Assembly: GCF_010692325.1 (NCBI RefSeq)
Contig: NZ_JAAHHW010000077.1
Coordinates: 1 to 33,309, forward strand
Direction of reading: 5' to 3'
Source of the DNA: Moorena sp. SIO3I8
GTDB taxonomy: Bacteria > Cyanobacteriota > Cyanobacteriia > Cyanobacteriales > Coleofasciculaceae
Length of the DNA: 33,309 nucleotides
Shown here: positions 1 through 8,181 of the stretch, piece after piece
Numbering within the stretch: position 1 is the stretch's first letter
Layout: every line of letters begins with the position of its first letter
Made by a program: the position numbers and the translations under genes
The notes under the pieces: model-generated
Told to the model about the DNA's origin: nothing
What the model saw: the letters and a program-made list of their open reading frames with translations, nothing else
Databases searched by the model: none

Positions 1-127
1 TAGGGAGATAGGGAGATAGGGAGATAGGGAGAAAGGGAGATAGGGAGATAGGGAGATAGGGAGATAGGGAGATAGGGAGATAGGGAGATAGGGAGATAGG
101 GAGATAGGGAGATAGGGAGATAGGGAG
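1..127. repeat. 8-bp tandem repeat array (TAGGGAGA)
   Basis: About 16 head-to-tail copies of TAGGGAGA with one variant unit (AAGGGAGA), starting at the window edge so the true array is longer. This is the short tandemly repeated repetitive (STRR) type of DNA known from filamentous cyanobacteria. The sequence from 128 to 406 carries no gene; it holds two dispersed palindromic repeats (236-347) and AT-rich DNA. Confidence 0.95.
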
Positions 128-235
128 CAGGAAAAAAAAACTTATCACAATTTATTACTTTCCCGATTTAATGTTTCCGTGGCTATCGATAAAATTACTC
201 CCAAAAAAATGCGATTATCTGAAATATATCTATGG

Positions 236-347
236 GATTGACCATAGGTCACGCTACGCGAACGCTAACTAATATTTACGATTTTACCTGTTACCTGTTC
301 CTTTAAAAAAAACGCGATTGACCAAAGGTCACGCTAAAAGCGATCGC
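236..347. repeat. Two copies of a dispersed palindromic repeat, one ending in HIP1
   Basis: Positions 236-265 and 312-347 carry two related elements, both built on GATTGACCAxAGGTCACGCT. Read on the minus strand they match the TAGCGTG-GCC/ACC-type repeat seen again at 1042-1116, 15319-15346, 18452-18545 and 27101-27128. The second ends in the HIP1 octamer GCGATCGC (340-347). No coding capacity. Confidence 0.6.
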
Positions 348-406
348 ATTCCATAATCCGTACATTTTTTTTCAATTACCCCTCTCGAAAAAAATCATAA
401 AATCCC

Positions 407-435
407 TTGACAAAACAATTTTTAATCGTTATAAT
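407..435 (+). promoter_or_regulatory. Consensus sigma-70-type promoter
   Basis: TTGACA at 407-412 and TATAAT at 430-435 are both exact consensus hexamers separated by the ideal 17 bp. The expected transcription start is near 442, giving a leader of about 27 nt before the ATG at 469. This is the best promoter in the window by inspection and fits strong, SigA-dependent transcription of the small gene downstream. Confidence 0.85.
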
Positions 436-468
436 TATAGTTATAAGCCTTAAAACGTTTTTTTTACT

Positions 469-723
469 ATGTCTGACAACTTTCGCCCTAATCCAGAAAA
501 CAATCCTGAGGAAATTACTCCTAGTAATACTCCTCAGGAACGGTCTCCAAAAAAATACCCCATTAAGCACATTTTGAAGGGCTCCCGCCAGGCAATAAGC
601 AACACCATGCATACCCTTTATGCACGGGGTTACGCCCAAATTGATGAGTGGAGCCCCCTTCAGCCGACTGGCATTCCTGGCGAATTCATTACCATGATGA
701 CGAAGTATTTAACTCTGGGTTAA
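469..723 (+). CDS. Small conserved cyanobacterial protein of unknown function (84 aa)
   Basis: The 84-residue product has a polar, proline/asparagine-rich N-terminal third (about 1-30) and a more ordered part (about 31-84) with KHILKGSRQAI and a short LYARGYAQIDEWSPL stretch. The second half looks like a family I associate with short conserved hypothetical proteins of cyanobacteria, but I cannot name a function. There is no signal peptide or membrane span. The start at 469 is supported by the perfect promoter at 407-435 and its short leader; no Shine-Dalgarno is visible, which is common in cyanobacteria. The gene stands alone between repeat blocks, and a hairpin follows the stop. Confidence 0.75.
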   Translation: MSDNFRPNPENNPEEITPSNTPQERSPKKYPIKHILKGSRQAISNTMHTLYARGYAQIDEWSPLQPTGIPGEFITMMTKYLTLG

Positions 724-735
724 GGGCTTAAATTT

Positions 736-754
736 CAGGGGGCTTTGCCCCCTG
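736..754 (+). terminator. Perfect 8-bp hairpin downstream of the 84-aa gene
   Basis: CAGGGGGC (736-743), loop TTT, GCCCCCTG (747-754), starting 12 nt after the stop codon. The stem is GC-rich and perfect, but no T-tract follows, so it may be an intrinsic terminator, an mRNA 3' end stabiliser or simply a dispersed hairpin repeat. Confidence 0.4.
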
Positions 755-780
755 GCCAAAGCATCAGGTCTGATGTTAGC

Positions 781-872
781 GGTCAGTGGTCAGTGGTCAG
801 TGGTCAGCCGTTGGCTGATAGCTGAAAACTGAAAACGGATAGCTGAAAGCTGATAGCTGAAAGCTGATAGCT
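781..872. repeat. Short tandem repeats (GGTCAGT and AGCTGATAGCTGAA types)
   Basis: About 3.5 copies of GGTCAGT (781-808) are followed by an irregular run of AGCTGAAA/AGCTGATA units. The DNA from 755 to 1172 has no gene: besides these repeats it holds TTGAAGGTTA-type repeats (about 980-1035) and a 46-bp direct duplication. Confidence 0.8.
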
Positions 873-1023
873 TACGGTCTGATCGGATTATGTTTGATTA
901 GGTTTACAAAGTTGAGACATAAGTAAAAATTGCTAGCCGTGGAACGTATTTCTGCGGCTACTTTTTTTTGGTTAGCAGGTTGAAGGTTAGTAAGTTGAAG
1001 GTTATGATGTTGAAGGTTATTAG

Positions 1024-1115
1024 GTTTAAGGTTAGTACGTTGTTCGCGTAGCGTGGCCTATTGGCCAAGGTTTAAGGTTAGTACGTTGTTCGCGTAGCGT
1101 GGCCTATTGGCCAAG
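1024..1115. repeat. Exact 46-bp direct duplication containing a dispersed repeat
   Basis: Positions 1024-1069 and 1070-1115 are identical head-to-tail copies. Each contains GTTCGCGTAGCGTGGCC followed by TATTGGCCAAG (1042-1070 and 1088-1116), a member of the dispersed palindromic family of this genome with a GGCCTATTGGCC core. Perfect identity suggests recent duplication or active homogenisation. Confidence 0.9.
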
Positions 1116-1172
1116 GTTATTAACAGGCTTAGTTCATCAACACAAAACCTCTTGAGGTGATCAACAACTGTT

Positions 1173-1622
1173 CTATTGTGATTAATCCTTGGTGGGCAGT
1201 GCCTCGCAACCCGATGGCAAGCACATCAATCTGTCTGATGCACTGCCCACCCTACATCTGTTCTATTGTGATTAATCCTTGGTGGGCAGTGCCTCGCAAC
1301 CTGATGGTAAGCACATCAATCTGTCTGATGCAGTGCTTACCCTACATCTACTACTATTGTGATTAATCCTTGGTGGGCAGTGCCTCGCAACCTGATGGTA
1401 AGCACATCAATCTGTCTGATGCAGTGCCCACCCTACATCTACTACTATTGTGATTAATCCTTGGTGGGCAGTGCCTCGCAACCTGATGGTAAGCACATCA
1501 ATCTGTCTGATGCAGTGCCCACCCTACATCTACTACTATTGTGATTAATCCTTGGTGGGCAGTGCCTCGCAACCTGATGGTAAGCACATCAATCTGTCTG
1601 ATGCACTGCCCACCCTACATCT
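1173..1622. repeat. Five-copy tandem array of a ~91-bp hairpin-forming repeat
   Basis: Units begin at 1173, 1263, 1354, 1445 and 1536 (each starts CTATTGTGATTAATCC), so the period is 90-91 bp. Within each unit GGTGGGCAGTGC near the start is complementary to GCACTGCCCACC near the end, with about 37 nt between, so every unit can fold into a 12-bp stem. Copies 1 and 5 keep a perfect stem; the middle ones carry G/C or TT variants in the right arm. The GGTGGGCAnTGCCCACC arm is a common dispersed palindrome in cyanobacterial genomes. Open frames through this array are repeat artefacts. Confidence 0.9.
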
Positions 1623-1733
1623 CTCCCCATCTCCCCATCTCCCCATCTCCCCATCTCCCCATCTCCCCATCTCCCCACACTCCCTACTCCCTACTCCCTA
1701 CTCCCTACTCCCTACTCCCTACTCCCTATTCCC
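1622..1733. repeat. Adjacent STRR arrays: CTCCCCAT (8-mer), then ACTCCCT (7-mer)
   Basis: About seven copies of CTCCCCAT run directly into about eight copies of ACTCCCT, ending 12 bp before the stop codon of the sensor cyclase on the other strand. The 7-mer is the reverse complement of the GGGAGTA array at 11229-11302. Confidence 0.9.
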
Positions 1734-1745
1734 TTAATAACCAAT

Positions 1746-4700
1746 TCAAGTAATCACAATATCCAATTCCGAAACCCCACACTCCCGGGCTTTAACACAC
1801 CGTTCAATATAAAGTTCAACCACCCGGTCTTGGTGATTACTCTCTAAAAGTTCCTCAAAAATCCGTTGCGCCTGAGCAAACTTTTTTTCTACATAATAGG
1901 CAACTGCTTCCTCAAACCGAGGAGTTGTTTTGGACTTGAAAGCAATCAAATCCTCAGGATTAGCATCATACACTTCAAAGATTTCCACCGGTTTACTTTT
2001 ACCCTTCACCTTAACTCGCCCTAGACACCGATAATGATAACTTTCTCGATTATCCAGATCATTCAAGGTTGGTTTACTAATCAAAATCTCTGCTCCATAA
2101 ATCTTGGTTAAACTTTCCAAACGGGAGGCCAAATTTACAGTATCAGCAATCACGGTTGTATCCATCCGTTGAGATTCCCCCACTGTTCCTAAAATTAAAC
2201 TCCCCTTGTGCAAACCAATACCACTCGCAATCGGTTCATAACCACTATTGTTCCGATGGGAGTTATAACTATAAACTTGCTTTTGCATCTCAATGGCTGC
2301 CTTTAGGGCATGATCAGCCTTTTCGGGAAACAACGCCATCACCGCATCACCAATATATTTATCAATGAAGCCGTTATAATTACGAATCACTGGGCTGACT
2401 CGACTTAAATAGTCATTGATAAAATTAAAATTGTCTTGCGGTGACATCTTCTCTGATAAACTAGTAAAGGAGCGAATATCAGAAAAAAGTACTGTCATCT
2501 CTTTTTGGACATTGTCCCCTAATTGGACATCAATAATACTGTCCCTTTCTAAAAATTGCAGAAACTCCCGAGGCACAAAGCGTCCATAAGCTACATTAAT
2601 TTTGGCTAACTGAAGATGGGTCTTAATTCGTGCTAGCAATTCATTTTTGGATATGGGCTTAGTTAAATAATCATTCGCTCCTGCTGCAAATCCTGCTACC
2701 AAATCTGAGATCTGATTTTTAGCGGTTAACAAGACTACGGGTAGTTCATTCGGTAGATATTTCTCACGGATTTTTTTACAGAACTCATAGCCGGTCATTT
2801 TCGGCATCATAATATCCAGTAAAATCAAGTCTGGTTTGTATCCTTGGGTAATTTTTGTGAATGCATCTTCGCCATTAACTGCTTTAGTAATCTTATAGTT
2901 TTGCAGATAAAGATGGTTGACCAAAACCTGAAGATTTACTGGTTCATCATCTACAATCAAGATTTTCAAGGCTTTCATAGTTGGTGGTGATAAGTTCTGA
3001 TCAGACATCAGGTGATCAGACATCAGGTGATCAGATATCAGGTGATCAGATATCAGGTGATCAGATATCAGGTGATCAGACATCAGGTAATCAGATATCA
3101 GGTGATCAGATATCAAGTGTTCAGAGTCACTTGCCATCGCCAAATAATTCTGAACCTGGGAAACTTCCTCTCGCTGTTTCCTCTCTACTTTACCCTTTGA
3201 TATCGGTAGAGTGAAACTAAACCGTGAGCCAAGGTTTGGCGTAGACTCCACATCAATATTTCCGCCGTGGAGCTGCACCAGTTTTTTAGTAACAGCTAAA
3301 CCTAACCCCACTCCTCCATATTTCCTATTAATGGAGCCATTCCCTTGTTCAAAAGCTTCAAAAATTCGGTCTACTTTATCAGGTGGGATACCAATCCCTG
3401 TATCATAAACGGTAATTTTAAGATAAGAATTGACCACCTCTGCTGATACTTTAATGGTACCACGTTCAGTAAATTTAACGGCATTACCCACCAAATTATA
3501 GAGAATCTGTTGGAGTCGGTTTTCATCAGCATCCACAGGGGGACTCGATGAGGAAACTTGATTAATCAGTTGTAGGTTTTTATTACCCACAAGGGGACGG
3601 GATAGCAATAAAACAACTTCTGTGATTTCTCGCATCCCCACTGGCTTGATTCTCAGGTTGATTTGTTTATGCTTGAGGGCAGAAAAATCCAGTAAATCGT
3701 TAACAAGCTGAGTTAACCGTTTGCCACTAGAGACAATCAGAGAAAGATTAGATGCTGTTGACTGGGATAACTCACCTGTTGCTCCATCAATCAGAGATTC
3801 AGCGATGCCGATAATGCCATTCAGAGGTGTTTTCAGTTCATGAGATGTATTAGCTAAGAATTCATTTTTGAGCTGATCCATTTCCTGAAGAGCAGCATTC
3901 TTGGTTTCTAGTTTCTGGTTATATTCCTTTAGCAGTCGCCTGGTTTCAGCAAATCGTCGTTCTAAAATTAATCCTAAGGATAGGATAAACAGCAACATTC
4001 CCCAAGGATAGAATCGTTGATACCAACTTTCCGGTTCAAAGCGATAAACTAAAATATCATGCATTGCTGTTATAGCCAGGATAGATAATCCTAAACTAAA
4101 TATTTTCGCAGAATAGTTTCTCTTATTAATAGCTATAGGAATAGCATGGATCAATAAAATTATTGTACTAGCCAGGAGCAGGTAGTGATCAATATATATC
4201 TCATACAACCAGGAACTGTTGTAGATAAAAATTAATCCTAAAGAAATTACGGAATAAATTAGGTGAATTTGCCATAACCGCTGGATGATGGAAAAATACC
4301 CTGAACCAAATATTTGTTCAAAACCAATCAGGCTCAGAATAGGAAGAAAACAAAAAGCCGTATATCGACTATACTCCCAATTCATTGAATCCTTAAATAA
4401 TAAGGGAACAATGGTTGATTGGCTAAGGTTGTAAATGCCACCAGCTATGGCTAATAATGCAAAGGCTAGAATCAATCGTTTATCTTGAGACCGGAATACA
4501 CAGGTTAAACTAAACCACAGCCCAATTAAAATAAAAATGCAGCCTAAAATAGTGCTTATTTCGTCTTTGAATAAACACCGAATTACGTTAAATTTAGAAC
4601 CAATAACTATCCGGTCGAAAAAACCGATGTAAATAGACTGCTCACCACCGACATAAACATTAATGAACAATGATTTGCCGGAAAAATTTGAATCAAGAGG

Positions 4701-5177
4701 AACAATTGGCCATTGATACCCTTCACCATGACCTGGAGGCAATGAGTTAGGGGATAATCGGGTATAAATCAGTTGCTCATCTAAATAAGCTTCTAGTATA
4801 TTCGGAACTGCTCCGAGATAAAGAGTGGGAGATTGCAATTTACCCTCTGGTAACCTAACCCCTAACCAAACATTGTTTTGCTGTTGATCTTGCGGTGACT
4901 TCCATAGTCTTTCTGGAAACGTAAATTCTTTCCAGCAAGGGTCGCCGTTGGAAATCTCGAGCTTAGGACAAAGCTTGGCATTATGGAGGTTATTGATAGA
5001 AACATCACCCCAGAGATAGTGCCATCCTTGGGTAATCTCCAATCGCGGCAAGGTTTTAGTTGCCTGAGATTGTGCTTGACTAGGTGCTATGGTTAATAGG
5101 CTAATCAGTACTGATATCAAAAAAGCACCCAAACACAAGGGGATTTGGGCACGTTTCCAACTAAACATACGTTTCAC
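1746..5177 (-). CDS. Hybrid sensor: 7TMR-DISM-like input, histidine kinase, receiver, class III nucleotide cyclase
   Basis: A membrane receptor of 1143 aa that joins two-component phosphorelay to cyclic nucleotide synthesis. Order: signal/anchor segment (1-36); extracytoplasmic beta-rich region (about 40-185) and seven predicted spans (about 206-407), the 7TMR-DISM arrangement; DHp domain with phospho-acceptor His446 in SHELKTP; HATPase with N565, D592 in DTGIG and a GxGLGL box (to about 660); a linker of repeated SDHLI pentapeptides (684-726); receiver with acidic pair D743/D744, phospho-acceptor D788, T818 and K840; cyclase domain (about 891-1069); a TPR-like tail (1087-1130). The cyclase keeps metal-binding D900 and D944, K940 and T1008 at base-selecting positions, and N1015/R1019, so it should be active, probably making cAMP as in class IIIb enzymes. 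The GTG start is chosen from an AGGAG six bases upstream. It lies downstream of the RNase D gene with a 393-bp gap. The ligand is unknown. Confidence 0.93.
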   Translation of the reverse strand: MKRMFSWKRAQIPLCLGAFLISVLISLLTIAPSQAQSQATKTLPRLEITQGWHYLWGDVSINNLHNAKLCPKLEISNGDPCWKEFTFPERLWKSPQDQQQNNVWLGVRLPEGKLQSPTLYLGAVPNILEAYLDEQLIYTRLSPNSLPPGHGEGYQWPIVPLDSNFSGKSLFINVYVGGEQSIYIGFFDRIVIGSKFNVIRCLFKDEISTILGCIFILIGLWFSLTCVFRSQDKRLILAFALLAIAGGIYNLSQSTIVPLLFKDSMNWEYSRYTAFCFLPILSLIGFEQIFGSGYFSIIQRLWQIHLIYSVISLGLIFIYNSSWLYEIYIDHYLLLASTIILLIHAIPIAINKRNYSAKIFSLGLSILAITAMHDILVYRFEPESWYQRFYPWGMLLFILSLGLILERRFAETRRLLKEYNQKLETKNAALQEMDQLKNEFLANTSHELKTPLNGIIGIAESLIDGATGELSQSTASNLSLIVSSGKRLTQLVNDLLDFSALKHKQINLRIKPVGMREITEVVLLLSRPLVGNKNLQLINQVSSSSPPVDADENRLQQILYNLVGNAVKFTERGTIKVSAEVVNSYLKITVYDTGIGIPPDKVDRIFEAFEQGNGSINRKYGGVGLGLAVTKKLVQLHGGNIDVESTPNLGSRFSFTLPISKGKVERKQREEVSQVQNYLAMASDSEHLISDHLISDYLMSDHLISDHLISDHLISDHLMSDHLMSDQNLSPPTMKALKILIVDDEPVNLQVLVNHLYLQNYKITKAVNGEDAFTKITQGYKPDLILLDIMMPKMTGYEFCKKIREKYLPNELPVVLLTAKNQISDLVAGFAAGANDYLTKPISKNELLARIKTHLQLAKINVAYGRFVPREFLQFLERDSIIDVQLGDNVQKEMTVLFSDIRSFTSLSEKMSPQDNFNFINDYLSRVSPVIRNYNGFIDKYIGDAVMALFPEKADHALKAAIEMQKQVYSYNSHRNNSGYEPIASGIGLHKGSLILGTVGESQRMDTTVIADTVNLASRLESLTKIYGAEILISKPTLNDLDNRESYHYRCLGRVKVKGKSKPVEIFEVYDANPEDLIAFKSKTTPRFEEAVAYYVEKKFAQAQRIFEELLESNHQDRVVELYIERCVKARECGVSELDIVIT
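3001..3120 (-). repeat. In-frame 15-bp tandem repeat inside the sensor cyclase gene
   Basis: Eight uninterrupted 15-bp units (plus strand TCAGAYATCAGGTGA, with two variant units) occupy exactly 120 bp. On the coding strand they give SD(H/Y)L(I/M) pentapeptides between the kinase ATPase domain and the receiver. The unit resembles the intergenic TCAG-type repeats of this genome; because 15 is divisible by three, copy changes keep the frame. Confidence 0.95.
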
Positions 5178-5183
5178 TGGTAT

Positions 5184-5188
5184 CTCCT
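5184..5188 (-). promoter_or_regulatory. Ribosome binding site that fixes the GTG start of the sensor cyclase
   Basis: On the minus strand AGGAG lies six bases before GTG at 5175-5177. The in-frame ATG three codons later would be 15 bases away, so GTG is the better start. Confidence 0.7.
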
Positions 5189-5283
5189 GGAGGGGCTATG
5201 GGTCACACCCCCCTCTACTAGTTTAAGTTGGATTTTGGAGCTTGGAAACTGTTTGTTAAACTTTGCTTAGCTCCTGGCATCGG

Positions 5284-5403
5284 TTAAGTTAGGCAACGAG
5301 ACTGTAGGAGCTATCTCCGGTAACCCACCAATAGTCAGGGACTAATCAGTGTTTTAATATCTACTTTCTGAACAGTCTCTGATTATTCGGCGTTGCTTAA
5401 TAA
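5284..5403. other. Imperfect inverted repeat in the gap between the sensor cyclase and rnd
   Basis: TTAAGTTAGGCAACGAGACTGT-type sequence at the left and, inverted, CAGTCTCTGATTATTCGGCGTTGCTTAA at the right share GCAACG, GAGACTGT and TTAA blocks with small insertions. The size of about 120 bp and the terminal symmetry would fit a decayed MITE-like element. The 393-bp gap (5178-5570) holds no other gene. Confidence 0.3.
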
Positions 5404-5425
5404 TGGAATGATTTTAAGACTTTTG

Positions 5426-5527
5426 TGGAACTGGCATCTTGGTGGAACGGGCATCTTGGTGGAACGGGCATCTTGGTGGAACTGGCATCTTGCCAGTTTC
5501 AATATATTCCCAGGCGGGCAGGATGCC
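5426..5527. repeat. 17-bp tandem repeats ending in a dispersed hairpin repeat
   Basis: Four head-to-tail copies of TGGAACxGGCATCTTGG (5426-5492) run into a hairpin whose arms are GGCATCTTGCC (5484-5494) and GGCAGGATGCC (5517-5527). The period is not a multiple of three, and open frames here are artefacts. It sits just after the rnd stop. Confidence 0.85.
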
Positions 5528-5570
5528 CACTCTACTCCTATTCAAAAGAAGATTCACCAACGCCGATTGT

Positions 5571-6221
5571 TCAATGTTCAAATACATCTCGATAGTGCAA
5601 CAAATCGAGAGATACCATAGTCGGTAACGCCTCAAAGCACTGTTGAGCTAATTCCCACCGGTCTTCCCGTTCCAGCATATTGATCAGTTTTTGCCGCACA
5701 TTTAACAAGTAGCGCACATCATTAGCAGCGTATTCCAACTGCTCATCGGAGAGGTTAGCAACATTACCCCAGTCAGAACTCTGAGCACTTTTATCCAAAT
5801 CTATCCGTTCTAGCTCTTTGACCAACTCTTTGAGACCATGGCTACTAGTATAAGTGCGGGCTAACTTACTAGCAATCTTGGTGCAGAATACAGGATTGAC
5901 TTCAATACCGAGATTTTGCATGAGCATAGCGACATCAAACCGAGCAAAGTGAAACACTTTGAGCACATTAGTCGCTTCTAACAACTGTTTTAATCGGGGT
6001 GCTTCTGTTTGTCCTTTGTCAATGCGGACAAAGGTGACTCGTCCTTGTGGATCACACAGCTGTACAAGACATAAGCGATCGCGTTGGTAAATCAGTCCCA
6101 TGGTTTCCGTATCCACGGCGAGGGAATCTGCCCTTAGATACTCTTGGCATATAGATTCGGGTAAATCGCGATCGCAAACTTGAAAATCCTTCAATTCTTC
6201 AATTACAGTTGTGTTGGTCAT
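5571..6221 (-). CDS. rnd: Ribonuclease D-type 3'-5' exonuclease, single-domain form
   Basis: The protein is expected to remove nucleotides from RNA 3' ends, as RNase D does in tRNA maturation, with two metal ions. The 216-aa product covers one DEDDy exonuclease domain: Exo I D37/E39 in AVDTETMGL, Exo II D96 in HFARFDVAML, and Exo III Y164/D168 in YAANDVRYLL. Enterobacterial RNase D is about 375 aa and adds HRDC-type RNA-binding domains; these are absent, which is usual for the short cyanobacterial members, so the exact substrate is uncertain. It lies between trpB upstream and the sensor cyclase downstream, all on the minus strand with large gaps, so a shared operon is unlikely. Confidence 0.88.
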   Translation of the reverse strand: MTNTTVIEELKDFQVCDRDLPESICQEYLRADSLAVDTETMGLIYQRDRLCLVQLCDPQGRVTFVRIDKGQTEAPRLKQLLEATNVLKVFHFARFDVAMLMQNLGIEVNPVFCTKIASKLARTYTSSHGLKELVKELERIDLDKSAQSSDWGNVANLSDEQLEYAANDVRYLLNVRQKLINMLEREDRWELAQQCFEALPTMVSLDLLHYRDVFEH

Positions 6222-6283
6222 TGGTTCAAAGGTTATAGGTTGTAGGTTCTAGAAGTTTGTTGGATGGGATAATGTTTGATGCG

Positions 6284-6494
6284 ATAGTATTGATGCGATA
6301 GTATTGTTAGGGATAACTCCCAGGATTTGGTTTATTCGATGCTCCTATGGGGTACCGTTTCTGTTCCCATGATCAGAAGGTCTACGGCATAGTTATTCGT
6401 TAAGATGACAGTAACCACTGAGACTAACCACTACCGGTAGTGTTAGTTAGTAGTGTCAGTTAGTAGTGTCAGTTAGTAGTGTCAGTTAGTAGTT
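6284..6494. repeat. Short tandem repeats upstream of rnd (14-mer and 13-mer)
   Basis: TTGATGCGATAGTA occurs about twice (near 6275-6310), and GTTAGTAGTGTCA occurs about four times (6442-6494). Between them lies a perfect 14-bp palindrome, CACTACCGGTAGTG (6429-6442), that runs into the second array. The gap 6222-6748 holds no gene I can support. Confidence 0.75.
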
Positions 6495-6557
6495 TTATTT
6501 ATCGCTGTAAAGCGATGTTATAGCACCATAACTAGCAAATAAATCACAGTGGTTACT
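6410..6557. other. 148-bp segment bounded by 11-bp inverted repeats
   Basis: AGTAACCACTG (6410-6420) is the exact reverse complement of CAGTGGTTACT (6547-6557). The interior contains the palindrome and 13-mer array described for 6429-6494. It could be a small non-autonomous element, but no target-site duplication is clear. Confidence 0.3.
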
Positions 6558-6748
6558 AGAGTTAACCACCCTTGATAAAAACTTGGGTTAATTCCACAGC
6601 AAAGATCAGCATTCCCAAACTAATCTTGACCAATGGTGTTGGCATGAGCAGGCTGGCTAAAAGCTGGGCTCTAATTTCTAGGAATTACTGTATCGTAGTT
6701 TACAATTTACCCTTGACAGTCCACATTTCCTATGTATTTTTTATTTTC

Positions 6749-8029
6749 TTAATCTTTTGACGTCTGAGCTGACATAAATTTAGCAACAGTTTGCACATCC
6801 TTATCACCCCGACCGGAACAGTTAATCACGATCTGGGGATTACCACTGAGTTGGGGACACAGAGTTTCGAGATATGCGATCGCATGAGATGTTTCCAGTG
6901 CCGGTATAATTCCCTCCAGCTGAGACAAGCGTTGAAACGCAGCCACGGCTTCTTTGTCTGTAACACTATAATACTCTGCCCGACTGCTATCCTTCAAATA
7001 GCTATGCTCTGGACCAACACCAGGATAGTCCAATCCAGCACTAATCGAGTGAGCTTCGAGCACCTGACCATCCTGATCTTGGAGCAAATAACTCATTGCC
7101 CCGTGCAACACTCCTGGTCGTCCCTTAGTTAGAGTAGCCGCATGTTTAGCAGAATCTACACCAGCGCCTGCTGCTTCTACTCCAATCAGCCGCACAGAGG
7201 GTTCATTAACAAACTCATGGAACAGGCCCATGGCATTGGAGCCACCTCCGACACAAGCTAACAAAATATCCGGCAAACCGCCCCACTTTTCCAAGCATTG
7301 AGCGCGAGTTTCCTGGCCAATCACAGCATGGAAATCCCGTACCATTTTTGGGTAAGGATGAGGACCTGCCACTGACCCAAGGATATAGTGAGTAGTTTCC
7401 ACATTTGTCACCCAATCTCGAATCGCTTCCGAGGTAGCATCCTTGAGAGTACCAGTCCCAGCCGATACCGGTTGCACCGTTGCTCCCAGTAGCCGCATCC
7501 GAAACACATTCAGGGATTGCCGTTCCATGTCTTGAACGCCCATATAAATGACGCATTCGAGACCAAATCGAGCACATACTGTTGCGGTAGCCACACCATG
7601 CTGACCCGCTCCCGTTTCAGCAATGATGCGCCGCTTACCCATGCGCTGGGCTAGCAATACCTGAGCCAGAGCATTATTAATCTTGTGAGCACCGGTGTGA
7701 TTTAAATCTTCCCGTTTTAAATAAATCCGTGGTCCACTACCATCAGATTTGGTATAGTAGTTACTCAGACGTTCAGCAAAATACAGAGGACTAGGACGTC
7801 CGACATAGTCTCGCAGCAGTTGTTGTAGTTCCTGTTGGAAATCCGGGTCATTACGGTATTGTTCAAAAGACTGCTCTAGTTCACTTAGAGCAGGCATCAA
7901 GGTTTCTGGAACATACTTGCCACCAAATTTACCAAAACGTCCCAAAGCGTCCGGTTGTTGGGTCGCTTGGTCCCTCTGGTCGCCGATACTAAGGGGTAGG
8001 GGGGTTTTAGTCACAGCGGTGTCAAACAA
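6749..8029 (-). CDS. trpB: Tryptophan synthase beta chain
   Basis: Catalyses the last step of tryptophan synthesis, condensing indole with L-serine through pyridoxal phosphate in a cytoplasmic alpha2-beta2 complex with TrpA. The 426-aa length fits TrpB1 enzymes. The sequence shows [19 protein letters not shown] near 30-48, the PLP-binding lysine K116 in [10 protein letters not shown], the ETGAGQHG loop near 139-146 and the glycine-rich phosphate-binding GGGSNAMG. The first ~25 residues are a variable extension. No trpA or other trp gene is in the window, consistent with the scattered trp genes of cyanobacteria. It is divergent from the DUF4342 gene, and the 152-bp shared gap holds a 9-bp inverted repeat. 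Confidence 0.97.
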   Translation of the reverse strand: MFDTAVTKTPLPLSIGDQRDQATQQPDALGRFGKFGGKYVPETLMPALSELEQSFEQYRNDPDFQQELQQLLRDYVGRPSPLYFAERLSNYYTKSDGSGPRIYLKREDLNHTGAHKINNALAQVLLAQRMGKRRIIAETGAGQHGVATATVCARFGLECVIYMGVQDMERQSLNVFRMRLLGATVQPVSAGTGTLKDATSEAIRDWVTNVETTHYILGSVAGPHPYPKMVRDFHAVIGQETRAQCLEKWGGLPDILLACVGGGSNAMGLFHEFVNEPSVRLIGVEAAGAGVDSAKHAATLTKGRPGVLHGAMSYLLQDQDGQVLEAHSISAGLDYPGVGPEHSYLKDSSRAEYYSVTDKEAVAAFQRLSQLEGIIPALETSHAIAYLETLCPQLSGNPQIVINCSGRGDKDVQTVAKFMSAQTSKD

Positions 8030-8066
8030 TTATAGAACGAACATCTCGAATATATATTATAAAACC

Positions 8067-8100
8067 CAAAATGCTTTACCACCAGTCTTCTAGCATTTTG
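8067..8100. promoter_or_regulatory. 9-bp inverted repeat in the trpB / DUF4342 divergent gap
   Basis: CAAAATGCT (8067-8075) and AGCATTTTG (8092-8100) are perfectly complementary around a 16-nt spacer. A TATAAT-rich stretch (minus strand, about 8050-8062) lies between this element and trpB. It may be an operator or leader hairpin for either gene; no known trp regulator site is recognised. Confidence 0.4.
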
Positions 8101-8181
8101 TATCAACACTAACAATTATTTTCGAGCTAATGTAGAAAAGTAATGACCATAATGACAAAGCCGGTGCCTTAGCAGCTTACC

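Noticed and set aside
1173-1622. Possible CRISPR array
   Set aside because: The repeated unit is the whole 91 bp; there are no unique spacers between constant repeats, and no cas genes are nearby.
1157-1753. Short plus-strand frames (61-70 aa) with repeated VGSAS/WWAVPRN-like peptides
   Set aside because: They are translations of the 91-bp array and the 7/8-mer repeats, in several frames, with no start context.
6713-6718. TTGACA upstream of the trpB 3' end
   Set aside because: No -10 hexamer at proper spacing, and it points into the 3' end of a minus-strand gene.
6791-7132. 113-aa plus-strand frame opposite trpB
   Set aside because: It lies fully inside the certain trpB gene on the other strand and has no protein-like motifs.
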